Assembly (NCBI GenBank): GCA_023430545.1
Contig: JAEZAF010000003.1
Span: forward strand, 1 to 17,423
DNA from: Chloroflexota bacterium
Lineage (GTDB): Bacteria > Chloroflexota > Anaerolineae > Aggregatilineales > Phototrophicaceae
Reading direction: 5' to 3'
DNA: 17,423 bases
Shown piece after piece: positions 7,096-14,028 of this stretch (within the stretch, counting starts at the first letter, position 1; every line of letters begins with the position of its first letter). A model generated the notes under the pieces. The model had not been told where the DNA came from. It saw nothing but the letters and a program-made list of their open reading frames with translations, and made no database searches. Position numbers and translations under genes: made by a program.

Positions 7096-9716
7096 TATGC
7101 CTCTAACAACTCGTAGGCGTTTTGCGCATAGGCTTCTGCCGTACCCTTGACCGGCACAAAGGAGGTGCCATTCGACTCAGCCAGCAGGATCTCGTTGGAC
7201 ACGCGCTCTTTCAACTGGCGGACATCCTTGTCATACGATTCGTAGTTGAGCGCATCATCGATCAGCAGTTCCGCGATCTTCAGGTGACGCGGGCTGCGCA
7301 GCAGCAGCCGCACCAGATCAACCAGCGTGGCGACGATGTTATTGCGATTGCTGCTCTCATAAGCCAGATGCAGCGCCTGCCGATAGCGCAGCAGCGCCTG
7401 CCCAAGCTGGTCAGCCTGAAGGCTGGCATAACCCAGGCTGGTGAGCTGAAGCGCCTCTTCGTCCTTGTCCGCAACTTCACGCGCAATATACAGCGCCGAG
7501 GTGTGGAAGTTGATCGCCTCTGCCCAGCGTTCCAGTTCGCCATACGCCGAGCCGAGCGCTCCCAGTACGCGGCCTTCGTAGCTGCGCCGCCGCTGCGCCT
7601 TGAACAGCGTCAGGGCCTGCTCCAGCATTTCGATCGCCCCGTCAGCGTCACCACTGTCCAGTTCGGCATAGCCGAGCTTATAGAGGATGATCGCCTCGTG
7701 CTGAGTGTCATCAGAAGTCCGCGCCAGCTCCAGCGCCTGACTGTAAGCACGGATGGCCTCTTCGCTTTCGCCAAGCTGCTGACGCGCATCGCCTAATGTC
7801 AGCAGAAGCTGTAAGCGGGTAATCGAGTCGCCTAATTCATCGGCCAGTGTGAGTCCGCGCCCCGCATTAACCACCGCAGCCTGTGCATTTTCGGTTTTGA
7901 CCATCAGCGCCGAGAGCATATCGAGCATTTCCAGCACATGCACGCGGTCATCCGCGCTTTCATAAAGCGACAGCGCTTCGCTGTACGTGGTCAGTGCTTC
8001 GGTGTCCATCTCCTGTGAGGTCTGCAAACGCCCAATCGCCCGCAGGATCTCAAGCTGCTTGGTCTGGTCTCCTGCCTGACGCGCCTGCGCCAGCGACACC
8101 CGCAGCCCATCCAGATCGTTGACTGGCACCGGGATTGCAGGCGGAGCGAGGTCCGCTTCGGTCACCGGTTCGTACAGATCGCTGTCGTCGTCAACGGCAT
8201 CCAGATCATCGTCTTCATCGTCTTCCAGCACCGCCGAGATTTCGTCGTCGATGTCGCCGAGTTCATCGTCATCTGCGTCATCGTAGTCTTCATCCTCGTA
8301 GTCATCGTCATAATCGTCTTCGAGGTCGTCATCATCATCCAGCAAATCGCCGACACGTGAAGCACTACTCCGCAAAACACTGCTGACCGAAGGCATCGGG
8401 GTGCTGTCATCTTCATCATCCAGCGCAGACAGCAGTTCGTCTTCAGGGGCCGCCAGCGCTTCACGCGGATACGCCGGGAACGCGGACGCCCCGCCGATCC
8501 CGCGCATCTGACTCAGCTCAAAGTTCAGCCCGTAATCGCGGACAAAATCCGGTGCGCTGTTCAGGGTGCTCACCAACTGGTTGACCATCTCGCGCTGGTG
8601 ATGGCTGTTCCCCCACCGCGCCAGCACCATGAAGTTGCTCAGCTCGACCGCCAGCGCTTCGACATTCGCGCCGTCAGCATGACGACGGGCATAAGCCAGT
8701 ATCCCATCACGCGCTTTGGTTTCCAGATCTTCCAGCCGGTTCGAGAGCCGCAGCCGAGACTGTGCGAAATCATGGGTGATGGTGTGCAGACGGAAATAGG
8801 CACTGCCGTAACGGGTAATGCGCTCCACCAGTCGAATCTGTGCCAGTAAGGTCATCGCCTGCTGGATCGACTCCACCGGTGCGCCGCTGACGATGCTGAT
8901 CAGATCAGCGGAGGCTTCACCACGTGGTGTGGCCCCCATAATCAGCATCAGCCCCTGCAAAGCGCCGTTGAGGTTAGCAAAGCTCGATGTGAGCGCGGCG
9001 GCGGCACTATCCCCACCGGAGGTATTCTTGGCCTGAGAGATCACGGTGCTGTAAGTCGGCGGAGTCTGTTTACTGGCAAGCATCGCCCTTGATGCGACAC
9101 TGATCGCGAACGGCAGATGATCGAGGATGCCGACCAGCGTCAGGATCGCCTGATCATGCGCCTCGTCGTTCAGGGCCGCTTCGCTCTTGAACATCAGCAC
9201 AGCCTGCTGCGGCTCCAGCACATCGAGTTCGACCGCGGCCCACGGCCCTTCAATCGCATTCCGGCTGACGATCATCACCGGCAGTTGATCGGCACAGCGG
9301 CTGATGAACTTGGACGCCACCTGTGCATCGAGTTTGCCGTCCAGCACCAGCAGCGGCTTATGCTGTGTCAGGGCAGCGCCGACCGCCCCCACCATCGCCG
9401 TCGGATTATCAGATGTCACCACATCTTCGATATTGTAAGCGCGGCCAACACGAACGAGCAGTGACTCCAGCGGATCTTCATCGACGTTGAGCCACAGCAC
9501 ACCACTCGGCTGCTGTGCGTAGGCACTGGCGAGTGTGGCGGCCAGCGCGGTTTTGCCGACACCGGGTTCTCCATGCACCAGCACTGACCGATTTTCCTTG
9601 AGGTGTGTATAGATCTGCGCCAGCGCTGCCTCACGGCCAATCAGCCGCGGGGGAAGCATCACCGGCAGCGCTGCGGCTTCATGGATGACTGCATCATACG
9701 TTTTAAATTCCGACAT
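7095..9716 (-). CDS. STAND (NB-ARC-like) ATPase with acidic linker and C-terminal TPR array
   Basis: Large cytoplasmic signalling ATPase of 873 residues. The nucleotide-binding domain starts almost at the N-terminus (PPRLIGRE at 22-29), with Walker A GEPGVGKT at 49-56, a Walker-B-like LLVLDG at 122-127, a sensor-like MIVSRN at 148-153, an HLPFAI segment at 200-205 replacing the usual GLPLAL, and RLHTITHDF at 309-317 in the winged-helix region. A strongly acidic low-complexity stretch covers about 426-515. From about 535 to 830 come TPR-like helix pairs with alternating A, L and Y positions (AIRAYSQALELA, AIEMLEQALTLF, AINFHTSALYIA, ALLRYRQALHLA). No N-terminal effector domain such as TIR, nuclease or kinase is present, so it may act as a sensor or scaffold, not a self-contained toxin. 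The start at 9716 has only a weak GAGAGA upstream. Its promoter is at 9858-9887 and its terminator at 6994-7021. The ligand is unknown. Confidence 0.88.
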   Translation of the reverse strand: MSEFKTYDAVIHEAAALPVMLPPRLIGREAALAQIYTHLKENRSVLVHGEPGVGKTALAATLASAYAQQPSGVLWLNVDEDPLESLLVRVGRAYNIEDVVTSDNPTAMVGAVGAALTQHKPLLVLDGKLDAQVASKFISRCADQLPVMIVSRNAIEGPWAAVELDVLEPQQAVLMFKSEAALNDEAHDQAILTLVGILDHLPFAISVASRAMLASKQTPPTYSTVISQAKNTSGGDSAAAALTSSFANLNGALQGLMLIMGATPRGEASADLISIVSGAPVESIQQAMTLLAQIRLVERITRYGSAYFRLHTITHDFAQSRLRLSNRLEDLETKARDGILAYARRHADGANVEALAVELSNFMVLARWGNSHHQREMVNQLVSTLNSAPDFVRDYGLNFELSQMRGIGGASAFPAYPREALAAPEDELLSALDDEDDSTPMPSVSSVLRSSASRVGDLLDDDDDLEDDYDDDYEDEDYDDADDDELGDIDDEISAVLEDDEDDDLDAVDDDSDLYEPVTEADLAPPAIPVPVNDLDGLRVSLAQARQAGDQTKQLEILRAIGRLQTSQEMDTEALTTYSEALSLYESADDRVHVLEMLDMLSALMVKTENAQAAVVNAGRGLTLADELGDSITRLQLLLTLGDARQQLGESEEAIRAYSQALELARTSDDTQHEAIILYKLGYAELDSGDADGAIEMLEQALTLFKAQRRRSYEGRVLGALGSAYGELERWAEAINFHTSALYIAREVADKDEEALQLTSLGYASLQADQLGQALLRYRQALHLAYESSNRNNIVATLVDLVRLLLRSPRHLKIAELLIDDALNYESYDKDVRQLKERVSNEILLAESNGTSFVPVKGTAEAYAQNAYELLEA

Positions 9717-9857
9717 GGGCGTCTCTCATCCCGGTTCTTTGAGTAATTGTCGAAAAGCTTCAGTAGCCTGAATATTTATCGTACCGTGTAACGTGTGGTT
9801 TAAGGTTGCTGCTTTTATGCTGCGTTTTGTGTGATTTTCGTTTGTATCATTGCTGCG

Positions 9858-9887
9858 AGTATAACATCACACGCAAGCATGGGGCAA
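9858..9887 (-). promoter_or_regulatory. Sigma-70-like promoter of the STAND ATPase gene
   Basis: The minus strand carries TTGCCC (9887-9882), an 18-base spacer and TATACT (9863-9858). Transcription would start near 9851, leaving a leader of about 135 bases before the ATG at 9716. Confidence 0.6.
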
Positions 9888-9911
9888 TTTTCGCACAAAG
9901 GACTCAACGCA

Positions 9912-9956
9912 ATAAAAAACAGACGACCTACACCCTTATTAAGTGCAGGCCGTCTG
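9912..9956 (-). terminator. Intrinsic terminator after the SH3b-SGNH gene
   Basis: On the minus strand CAGACGGCCTGCAC pairs with GTGTAGGTCGTCTG (14 bp with two G-U pairs) around a 9-base loop, followed by TTTTTTATT. It lies about 30 bases past the stop codon at 9989 and insulates the next gene downstream. Confidence 0.9.
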
Positions 9957-9988
9957 CCCGATACATCACTGGAAAAAATAGTGCTGCC

Positions 9989-11455
9989 TCAGCGTGTCAG
10001 CACCTGACGATACAGCGCATTCAGCACCTGAAGCGCTGTCAGGTTGCGGATGACATACCCGGCCTGAAGATTCTCGCCATTGAAGTCTGCTGCACCGGCA
10101 TACCCACTCGGAGACGCGGACGGATGCAGACCGTCACCACTCAGGCCGCTGTTGGGCAGGCCGCTCATCGCCGCGTGATAATCCCACAGCGGGATGGCGT
10201 TGCTCCGGGCGATCTCGCGCACGATGCCGTTGAACTGATCGACCTGTCCTTCATAGCCCACCCGCGTCGGGATGGTGCTGATCACCGGGATCACGCCAGC
10301 GTCCTTCGAAATCTGGACAATACGCAGCAAATTGGCAGCATACGTCCCGCCATCCAGAAACTGCACATCATTGCTGCCGAACATGATCAGCGCGACCGCC
10401 GGTTTCGTCAGACGGTACTCGCATTCCAGCGGCGTTTCCCCCTGCTGGCAGTCTGACGGGCTGGCGAAGTTCGGATCAAGCACCGTCGCCGTCGTCCAGC
10501 CAGACCCGGCGGCCAGTGACGTATTGGCGAACGAGTTCTGATTGCGGGCAAAGGTCTTCAGATAGAAGTCAATCACCGGCTGAAGGGACGCATAACCCCC
10601 GAGGTTGTACATGCCGCGCCCCAGCGGATCGAACACATCTGTGGAGACCGTGATGCTGTCCCCGACCTTCGAGAAGACATCGGCGCGGTTGCCGAGGCGC
10701 TGTCCCGTGCGGAAGATCGACAGCGTGGTCGCACCGATTCCGGAGACCACATTCGACGGCGTGGACGGGGCACTTCCGCCACCGGCTGGCACCGTGACTG
10801 CAACCGGTGCGTTATCGACGGTCAGCGCGGGGATATCGGCACTGGTCTGGATAAATGCGGCAGACACCCAACCAGTCAGGCCGTCGCCGGTCTGGACTTT
10901 CAGCCATGCGCGGTCCGCAGTACGTGCCAGCAGCGTCAGCGCGGTACGATTCGGCAGTTCAGTGATGATCGCGCCGCGTGTCGTCGGCGCAGCCCGTAGA
11001 TTGAGCGATACCGCCCGCACAAAAGCGTCACCACTTGCAGAGGGTGCATCGGCTGGGGCATCAGCATCTGACTCGTCAGCCTCGTCCGTCACCGTTTCCG
11101 GCACACTGGACGGCGTCACCGCGACGCCATCTGGCGCAAGGATCGGCAGTGTTTCCAGCGCCACATTCAGCTTCACATAGCCGGATGCGACCCAGCCTTC
11201 CTGTCCGTCGGTGATACGGACCTTCAGCCACCCGTCGTTGGCGGTACGGCCAAGCACAATCAATGGATCACCGCTGGTCAGCTCGCTAATGACTGCGCCG
11301 GTCGGGGACGGCGCAGCACGCAAATTCAGCGTCGTCGCCATCCGGATCACTTCACCGTTGCTTTCAGCAGGTACGTCCTGTGCCAGCACCGGCAGCGCAG
11401 AGAAAATCAGCAGACATGAGGCCAGCAGACAGCCCATCAGCAGCATTTTACGCAT
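9989..11455 (-). CDS. Secreted SGNH/GDSL hydrolase with two SH3b domains
   Basis: Exported protein of 488 residues. A signal peptide covers residues 1-25 (MRK, hydrophobic core, cleavage after PVLA). Two bacterial SH3 domains follow at about 35-97 and 143-203, each with the LNLRAAPS/T core, a GxxLxVLxRT strand, GWLKV or AWLKV, and GWV; such domains often bind cell-wall peptides or glycans. Acidic and Pro/Gly/Ser-rich linkers separate them from an SGNH esterase-like domain (about 240-488). SGNH blocks are visible: GDS at 265-267 with the presumed nucleophile Ser267, GSND at 360-363, and the DGLH dyad at 441-444 (Asp441, His444). The likely role is esterase action on an envelope or extracellular polymer, for example removal of acetyl groups; the substrate is not shown. 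GGAGGG lies 9 bases upstream of the ATG at 11455. Confidence 0.88.
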   Translation of the reverse strand: MRKMLLMGCLLASCLLIFSALPVLAQDVPAESNGEVIRMATTLNLRAAPSPTGAVISELTSGDPLIVLGRTANDGWLKVRITDGQEGWVASGYVKLNVALETLPILAPDGVAVTPSSVPETVTDEADESDADAPADAPSASGDAFVRAVSLNLRAAPTTRGAIITELPNRTALTLLARTADRAWLKVQTGDGLTGWVSAAFIQTSADIPALTVDNAPVAVTVPAGGGSAPSTPSNVVSGIGATTLSIFRTGQRLGNRADVFSKVGDSITVSTDVFDPLGRGMYNLGGYASLQPVIDFYLKTFARNQNSFANTSLAAGSGWTTATVLDPNFASPSDCQQGETPLECEYRLTKPAVALIMFGSNDVQFLDGGTYAANLLRIVQISKDAGVIPVISTIPTRVGYEGQVDQFNGIVREIARSNAIPLWDYHAAMSGLPNSGLSGDGLHPSASPSGYAGAADFNGENLQAGYVIRNLTALQVLNALYRQVLTR

Positions 11456-11513
11456 CGAGGTAAACCCTCCAATGTTGTCAACGGTTTAAAACGATCTGAA
11501 ATCATCGCGTGGC

Positions 11514-11522
11514 ATTATAGCA
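11514..11522 (-). promoter_or_regulatory. Extended -10 promoter of the SH3b-SGNH gene
   Basis: The minus strand reads TGC-TATAAT, a perfect -10 with the TGN extension. The -35 position has no good hexamer, as is common for extended -10 promoters. It lies about 60 bases upstream of the gene's start codon. Confidence 0.55.
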
Positions 11523-11563
11523 TGGGATTCCAGCGCTGATCTTCATGCAGCCCGCTTGATCGT

Positions 11564-11591
11564 GTAGGGAGCGTCCGCGTACCCTCCCTGC
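11564..11591. repeat. Palindromic element a (GTAGGG family)
   Basis: GTAGGGAG (11564-11571) pairs with CTCCCTGC (11584-11591), one G-U pair, around a 12-base loop. It has the same GTAGGG head as the elements at 11606 and 13418. It lies in the non-coding stretch between the two SGNH genes. Confidence 0.45.
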
Positions 11592-11605
11592 CTCACACGT
11601 GTTTT

Positions 11606-11629
11606 GTAGGGACAATGCCTGCATTGTCC
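11606..11629. repeat. Palindromic element b (GTAGGG family)
   Basis: A GTAG head is followed by GGACAATGC (11610-11618) and GCATTGTCC (11621-11629), perfect 9-base arms with a 2-base centre. It sits 14 bases past element a, in the same orientation. Confidence 0.5.
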
Positions 11630-11675
11630 GGGGATTCTGTAACGCTCAATGAAAATACCTACCGTTGTAAGCTCA

Positions 11676-11708
11676 CCCCTTCATCTCACGCCATTCCGAG
11701 CGAAGGGG
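11676..11708. repeat. Inverted repeat with CCCCTTC/GAAGGGG arms
   Basis: CCCCTTC (11676-11682) and GAAGGGG (11702-11708) are perfect 7-base arms around 19 bases that include CCATTCCGAGC. No open frame with coding character covers it. It is the first of two large inverted repeats in the spacer. Confidence 0.45.
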
Positions 11709-11734
11709 AATCAACGACCACGACCTGTTTTTCT

Positions 11735-11798
11735 CCCTTTCCCTCCGAATGGAGCGGACGAAACGAAGTTTCGGCGCGGAAGTGACTGGGGGAAAGGG
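11735..11798. repeat. Nested inverted repeat, possible structured RNA or repeat unit
   Basis: CCCTTTCCC (11735-11743) and GGGAAAGGG (11790-11798) are perfect 9-base outer arms. Nested inside are TCCG/CGGA and a perfect CGAAAC-GAA-GTTTCG hairpin (11759-11773). The spacer 11523-11909 holds no recognisable gene apart from these elements. The nesting suggests an RNA fold or a dispersed repeat unit; no family is recognised. Confidence 0.45.
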
Positions 11799-11802
11799 CA
11801 AA

Positions 11803-11818
11803 GCATTGTTTACAATGC
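11803..11818 (-). repeat. Inverted repeat, weak terminator candidate for the membrane SGNH-like gene
   Basis: GCATTGT (11803-11809) and ACAATGC (11812-11818) are perfect arms around TT. On the minus strand TTTGCCCTTT follows, a poor T-tract. It is about 90 bases past the stop codon of the upstream gene, so termination there would be partial at best. Confidence 0.35.
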
Positions 11819-11909
11819 CGGATAGGGGGTGCTTTTCTGGCCCGAAAATCCTGAACCAAAAATCAAATACCCACCTTTGAAACCTGCGTATCCTCCCACC
11901 CCGACACGA

Positions 11910-13058
11910 TCACCCGCCGAAGACCGTCCATGTATCCGGTGCATTGTCATAGAGCATCCGCAGCGTATCCACATCGGTATAACGCCCCAGAAGATCGGGA
12001 AGCGATTCGACCAGCGCCACGTACAACCGCAGGTAAATCCGCTCGGAGCCGTGCCAGCCGTCGAAGAAATCATCATCGCTGCCGAACCGCGCCCCGTCGG
12101 AGAAATCGAAGAATCGATAGCCATACTTTGCAAACGCCGCATCCAGTCGTGGCATCAGTGCGAAGAGATAACCATGACTCCCGCGCTGCTGCATCTCATG
12201 ATACAGCGTAGGCGCGAATGGTGGCGTGAATCCGATCACCGTGATGCCGCGCTCCGCACACCATCTTAGCAGCGCATCCAGACGCTGAAGCATCGCCTCG
12301 GACGGCGTCTCACCATAGACGTACATCTGCTGGCCGCTGTACATCCATTCCAGATGCCGCTGACGTTCCGTCGGCTGATGCAGAAACCGCCCAACCAGAA
12401 AATCACCGTAGCGCTCGCTGCCATCCCACCGGAAGCCGTGCCCGTTCTCAATCGCCTTAATGCCGAGCGCGATACCCGCCCCGCCATCACCGGGATCATC
12501 CCGCGCCATCCACTGCTCCAGCGTCAGCGGACGCCCCGCGACCACATCCTCGGCCAGTCCTTTCGCCACCGCCTGATCGATCTGCCACAGATGCATGAAA
12601 TCATCGACCATTGGCGGCAGCACATCACCCTCATAGGCATCATTGAACCACACCTGATCCAGCCCCAGCAGCAGCACATCCGGCAGCGCGTCAGAGTCCA
12701 GACCATAGACCAGCGCCTCAACCTGCTCGAACTGCCATGCCGGTGCCCCCGCGTTATAGAAGGCTTCCGGCTGTTCAGTCAGCAGACCGCCGCGCATCTG
12801 AAGCACGCGTGACGACCCGACCACCACCACCTGCGGCTGACGCGCCTCAATGCTCAGGCGCTTGAAGTCCACATCACGGTTGCCGTACTGCGGACGATAC
12901 AGCACCGGCACATCACTGCCCTGCTGGATGCGCACCACCCACGCCAGCGGCATCGCCTCGCCGATATGGATCAGGAACGCCGTCAGCACAGCCATGAAAA
13001 GCGCAAACGGCAGCGCGAACAGGATCAGTTTCAGCGTAAATTTCGTGGATGCTGCCAA
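11910..13058 (-). CDS. Membrane-anchored SGNH-like protein (DltD/AlgJ-like fold suspected)
   Basis: Protein of 382 residues with one N-terminal membrane helix (about 9-32) and an extracytoplasmic domain. A VVVVGSSRVLQM segment at 77-88 looks like SGNH block I (Ser82 or Ser83 as nucleophile), LLLGLDQVWFND at 129-140 is a second strand-loop, TVIGFTPP at 273-280 a third, and FFDGWHGSER at 331-340 supplies a D-x2-H pair (Asp333, His336) like the SGNH block V. This arrangement is seen in membrane-anchored transferase or esterase partners of MBOAT O-acyltransferases, but no MBOAT gene is in the window. The start is TTG at 13058 with a weak AGAGA upstream; no ATG lies earlier in frame near it, and the next in-frame ATG (codon 22) would cut the membrane helix. 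The function is inferred from motif positions only. Confidence 0.72.
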   Translation of the reverse strand: MAASTKFTLKLILFALPFALFMAVLTAFLIHIGEAMPLAWVVRIQQGSDVPVLYRPQYGNRDVDFKRLSIEARQPQVVVVGSSRVLQMRGGLLTEQPEAFYNAGAPAWQFEQVEALVYGLDSDALPDVLLLGLDQVWFNDAYEGDVLPPMVDDFMHLWQIDQAVAKGLAEDVVAGRPLTLEQWMARDDPGDGGAGIALGIKAIENGHGFRWDGSERYGDFLVGRFLHQPTERQRHLEWMYSGQQMYVYGETPSEAMLQRLDALLRWCAERGITVIGFTPPFAPTLYHEMQQRGSHGYLFALMPRLDAAFAKYGYRFFDFSDGARFGSDDDFFDGWHGSERIYLRLYVALVESLPDLLGRYTDVDTLRMLYDNAPDTWTVFGG

Positions 13059-13283
13059 TGTTGTCTCTTTTAATCGGTGAAAACCGGCACGAATCGCACA
13101 AGTTTACCAGCCACCGCGCAGCGCTGAGAGGGTTTGTCATAGGGAAACGGTCCGATTTTTGGTCCACTTCGTTTGAAAATCCGAACCGCACAGACAGAAC
13201 ATTCGTGCTACAATCTAAACTGCCAGAGATTTTACATCCAGTGGACAACGCTTGCGTTATGACCGCAGCATCACAGGCACGCA
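13059..13283. other. Upstream spacer of the membrane SGNH-like gene, no gene seen
   Basis: No frame with coding character or ribosome binding site was found. A TGC-TACAAT extended -10-like string occurs on the plus strand at 13206-13214, but no gene follows it closely. The promoter of the minus-strand gene should lie here but was not identified. Confidence 0.4.
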
Positions 13284-13306
13284 GGGGCGCAATACATTGC
13301 GTCCCC
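13284..13306. repeat. Palindromic element c
   Basis: GGGGCGCAAT pairs with ATTGCG(T)CCCC, a 10-bp stem with one bulged T and a 2-base loop. The head reads GCAGGGG instead of GTAGGGG, so it is a diverged relative of the elements at 11606 and 13418 at best. Confidence 0.45.
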
Positions 13307-13417
13307 ATAGCATGTAAATTGCCGTAGGGCGGCCTTATGCGTTTTAAAAGATTTTCGGGAACACATGGTGATACATCACAGATGCACCTCTATCCCATAC
13401 CAAAGATCGGTCCGGGT

Positions 13418-13443
13418 GTAGGGGCGACCCGACGTGGTCGCCC
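13418..13443. repeat. Palindromic element d (GTAGGG family)
   Basis: GTAGGGGCGACC at 13418-13429 is followed by CGACGT and GGTCGCCC; the arms GGGCGACC/GGTCGCCC (13422-13429 and 13436-13443) are perfect. It shares the GTAGGG head with elements a and b in the same orientation. Confidence 0.5.
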
Positions 13444-13511
13444 GGTCACTCCGTATTTAAAATTCGTCCGCATCATGCCGCCCACCGTCCCACCATATAA
13501 AGACGACGAAG

Positions 13512-13564
13512 GCTTGTTGCTGCCGCACATATTTTTTTGTGCGGCAGCAGCAGCAGCAACAAGC
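13512..13564. repeat. Long hairpin with trinucleotide expansion in its right arm
   Basis: The left arm of 18 bases (13512-13529, GCTTGTTGCTGCCGCACA) is fully complementary to the right arm (13538-13564), except that the right arm holds nine additional bases made of three extra GCA units. The loop is TATTTTTT. The stem is long enough to block coding use and lies in a gene-free stretch. There is no following T-tract, so it is not an intrinsic terminator. Confidence 0.65.
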
Positions 13565-13622
13565 TGCTACAGGCAGTAACCAACAGCGCCTTGCGGCGTA
13601 ATTCAGCATCTTGCGGCGCGTT

Positions 13623-13660
13623 GTGGCGCATCGCTGCTTATAGCGGCGCATTTATGCCAC
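13623..13660. repeat. Imperfect hairpin with GTGGC/GCCAC arms
   Basis: GTGGC(GC)AT at 13623-13631 pairs with ATGCCAC at 13654-13660, with GC bulged from the left arm. An inner CGCT/AGCG pair may extend it. The string TGGCGCAT occurs here and again at 13705-13712; a close variant, CGGCGCAT, is at 13644-13651. Confidence 0.35.
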
Positions 13661-13696
13661 AATTTCGGCCATTGCCGCTCATTTTGAGGGGAAAAT

Positions 13697-13745
13697 AGTG
13701 GTAGTGGCGCATTTTTTTCGCGCCGCCGCCACAGTCGCCGCCACT
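13697..13745. repeat. Second hairpin with trinucleotide expansion in its right arm
   Basis: GTGGCGC (13704-13710) pairs with GCGCC...CCAC (13720-13732), where the right arm holds six extra bases equal to two additional GCC units. The loop is ATTTTTTTC, like the T-rich loop of the hairpin at 13512. Outer arms AGTGG (13697-13701) and CCACT (13741-13745) enclose it. Confidence 0.5.
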
Positions 13746-13750
13746 GCTGC

Positions 13751-13779
13751 AAAACAAAAGAGCCGACCTGTGTCAGCTC
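13751..13779 (-). terminator. Intrinsic terminator after the 57-residue acidic protein gene
   Basis: On the minus strand GAGCTGAC pairs with GTCGGCTC (8 bp, one G-U) around an ACAG loop, followed by TTTTGTTTT. It starts 15 bases past the stop codon of the small gene and supports that gene being real. Confidence 0.82.
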
Positions 13780-13794
13780 TCAATGACGGTTGAT

Positions 13795-13968
13795 CTATTC
13801 ATCGGCCTTATCGCGTTCGCCTTCAGCCTGACTGGGCTTTTCGTTGGGTTCCTTTTCCACCGTGTCCCGCTTGGGCACTTCCGGCTCGGATGCATCGCTA
13901 TCGTACAGGTCTTCTTCGCCACCACCGGATTTCTGGCCCGGTCTGTTTTTGGGATCTTCCTGCATCAT
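13795..13968 (-). CDS. Small acidic, probably disordered protein of 57 residues
   Basis: I do not recognise this protein. Read from the ATG at 13968, it starts MMQEDPKNRPG and ends GERDKADE before TAG. It is dominated by Glu, Asp, Lys, Pro and Gly, has no Cys, Trp, Phe, Ile or His, and only one Leu and one Tyr, so it should be soluble and unfolded. Three lines support it as a gene: AAGGGG lies 9 bases upstream of the first ATG, a -10-like TATAGT lies upstream at 14034-14029, and an intrinsic terminator follows within 15 bases. The frame on the opposite strand (13783-14040) is hydrophobic only because it is the complement. The second ATG is an equally possible start. It is divergent from the Nudix gene. 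A role as a small stress or binding protein is conceivable but unsupported. Confidence 0.72.
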   Translation of the reverse strand: MMQEDPKNRPGQKSGGGEEDLYDSDASEPEVPKRDTVEKEPNEKPSQAEGERDKADE

Positions 13969-14028
13969 GGCGTTTTACCCCTTATCCGTTTCTTGATCCG
14001 TTATCGTTTGGCAATGAACCTCATGCAG

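Noticed and set aside
7095..9716. Antiphage defence (Avs-like) assignment for the STAND ATPase
   Set aside because: No effector domain, no neighbouring defence genes and no mobile-element signs; TPR-STAND proteins have many non-defence roles.
12913..13308. 131-codon minus-strand frame overlapping the start of the membrane SGNH-like gene
   Set aside because: It overlaps in another frame the well-formed membrane helix of the real gene and covers a palindrome; no domain is recognisable.
13337..13579. 80-codon plus-strand frame
   Set aside because: It runs through palindromic element d and the trinucleotide hairpin, with no ribosome binding site; the Ala run is only the GCA repeat.
13541..13730. 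CRISPR-like or tandem repeat array suggested by recurring GCA, GCC and GGCGCAT strings
   Set aside because: Units are three bases or irregularly spaced, with no repeat-spacer pattern and no cas genes.
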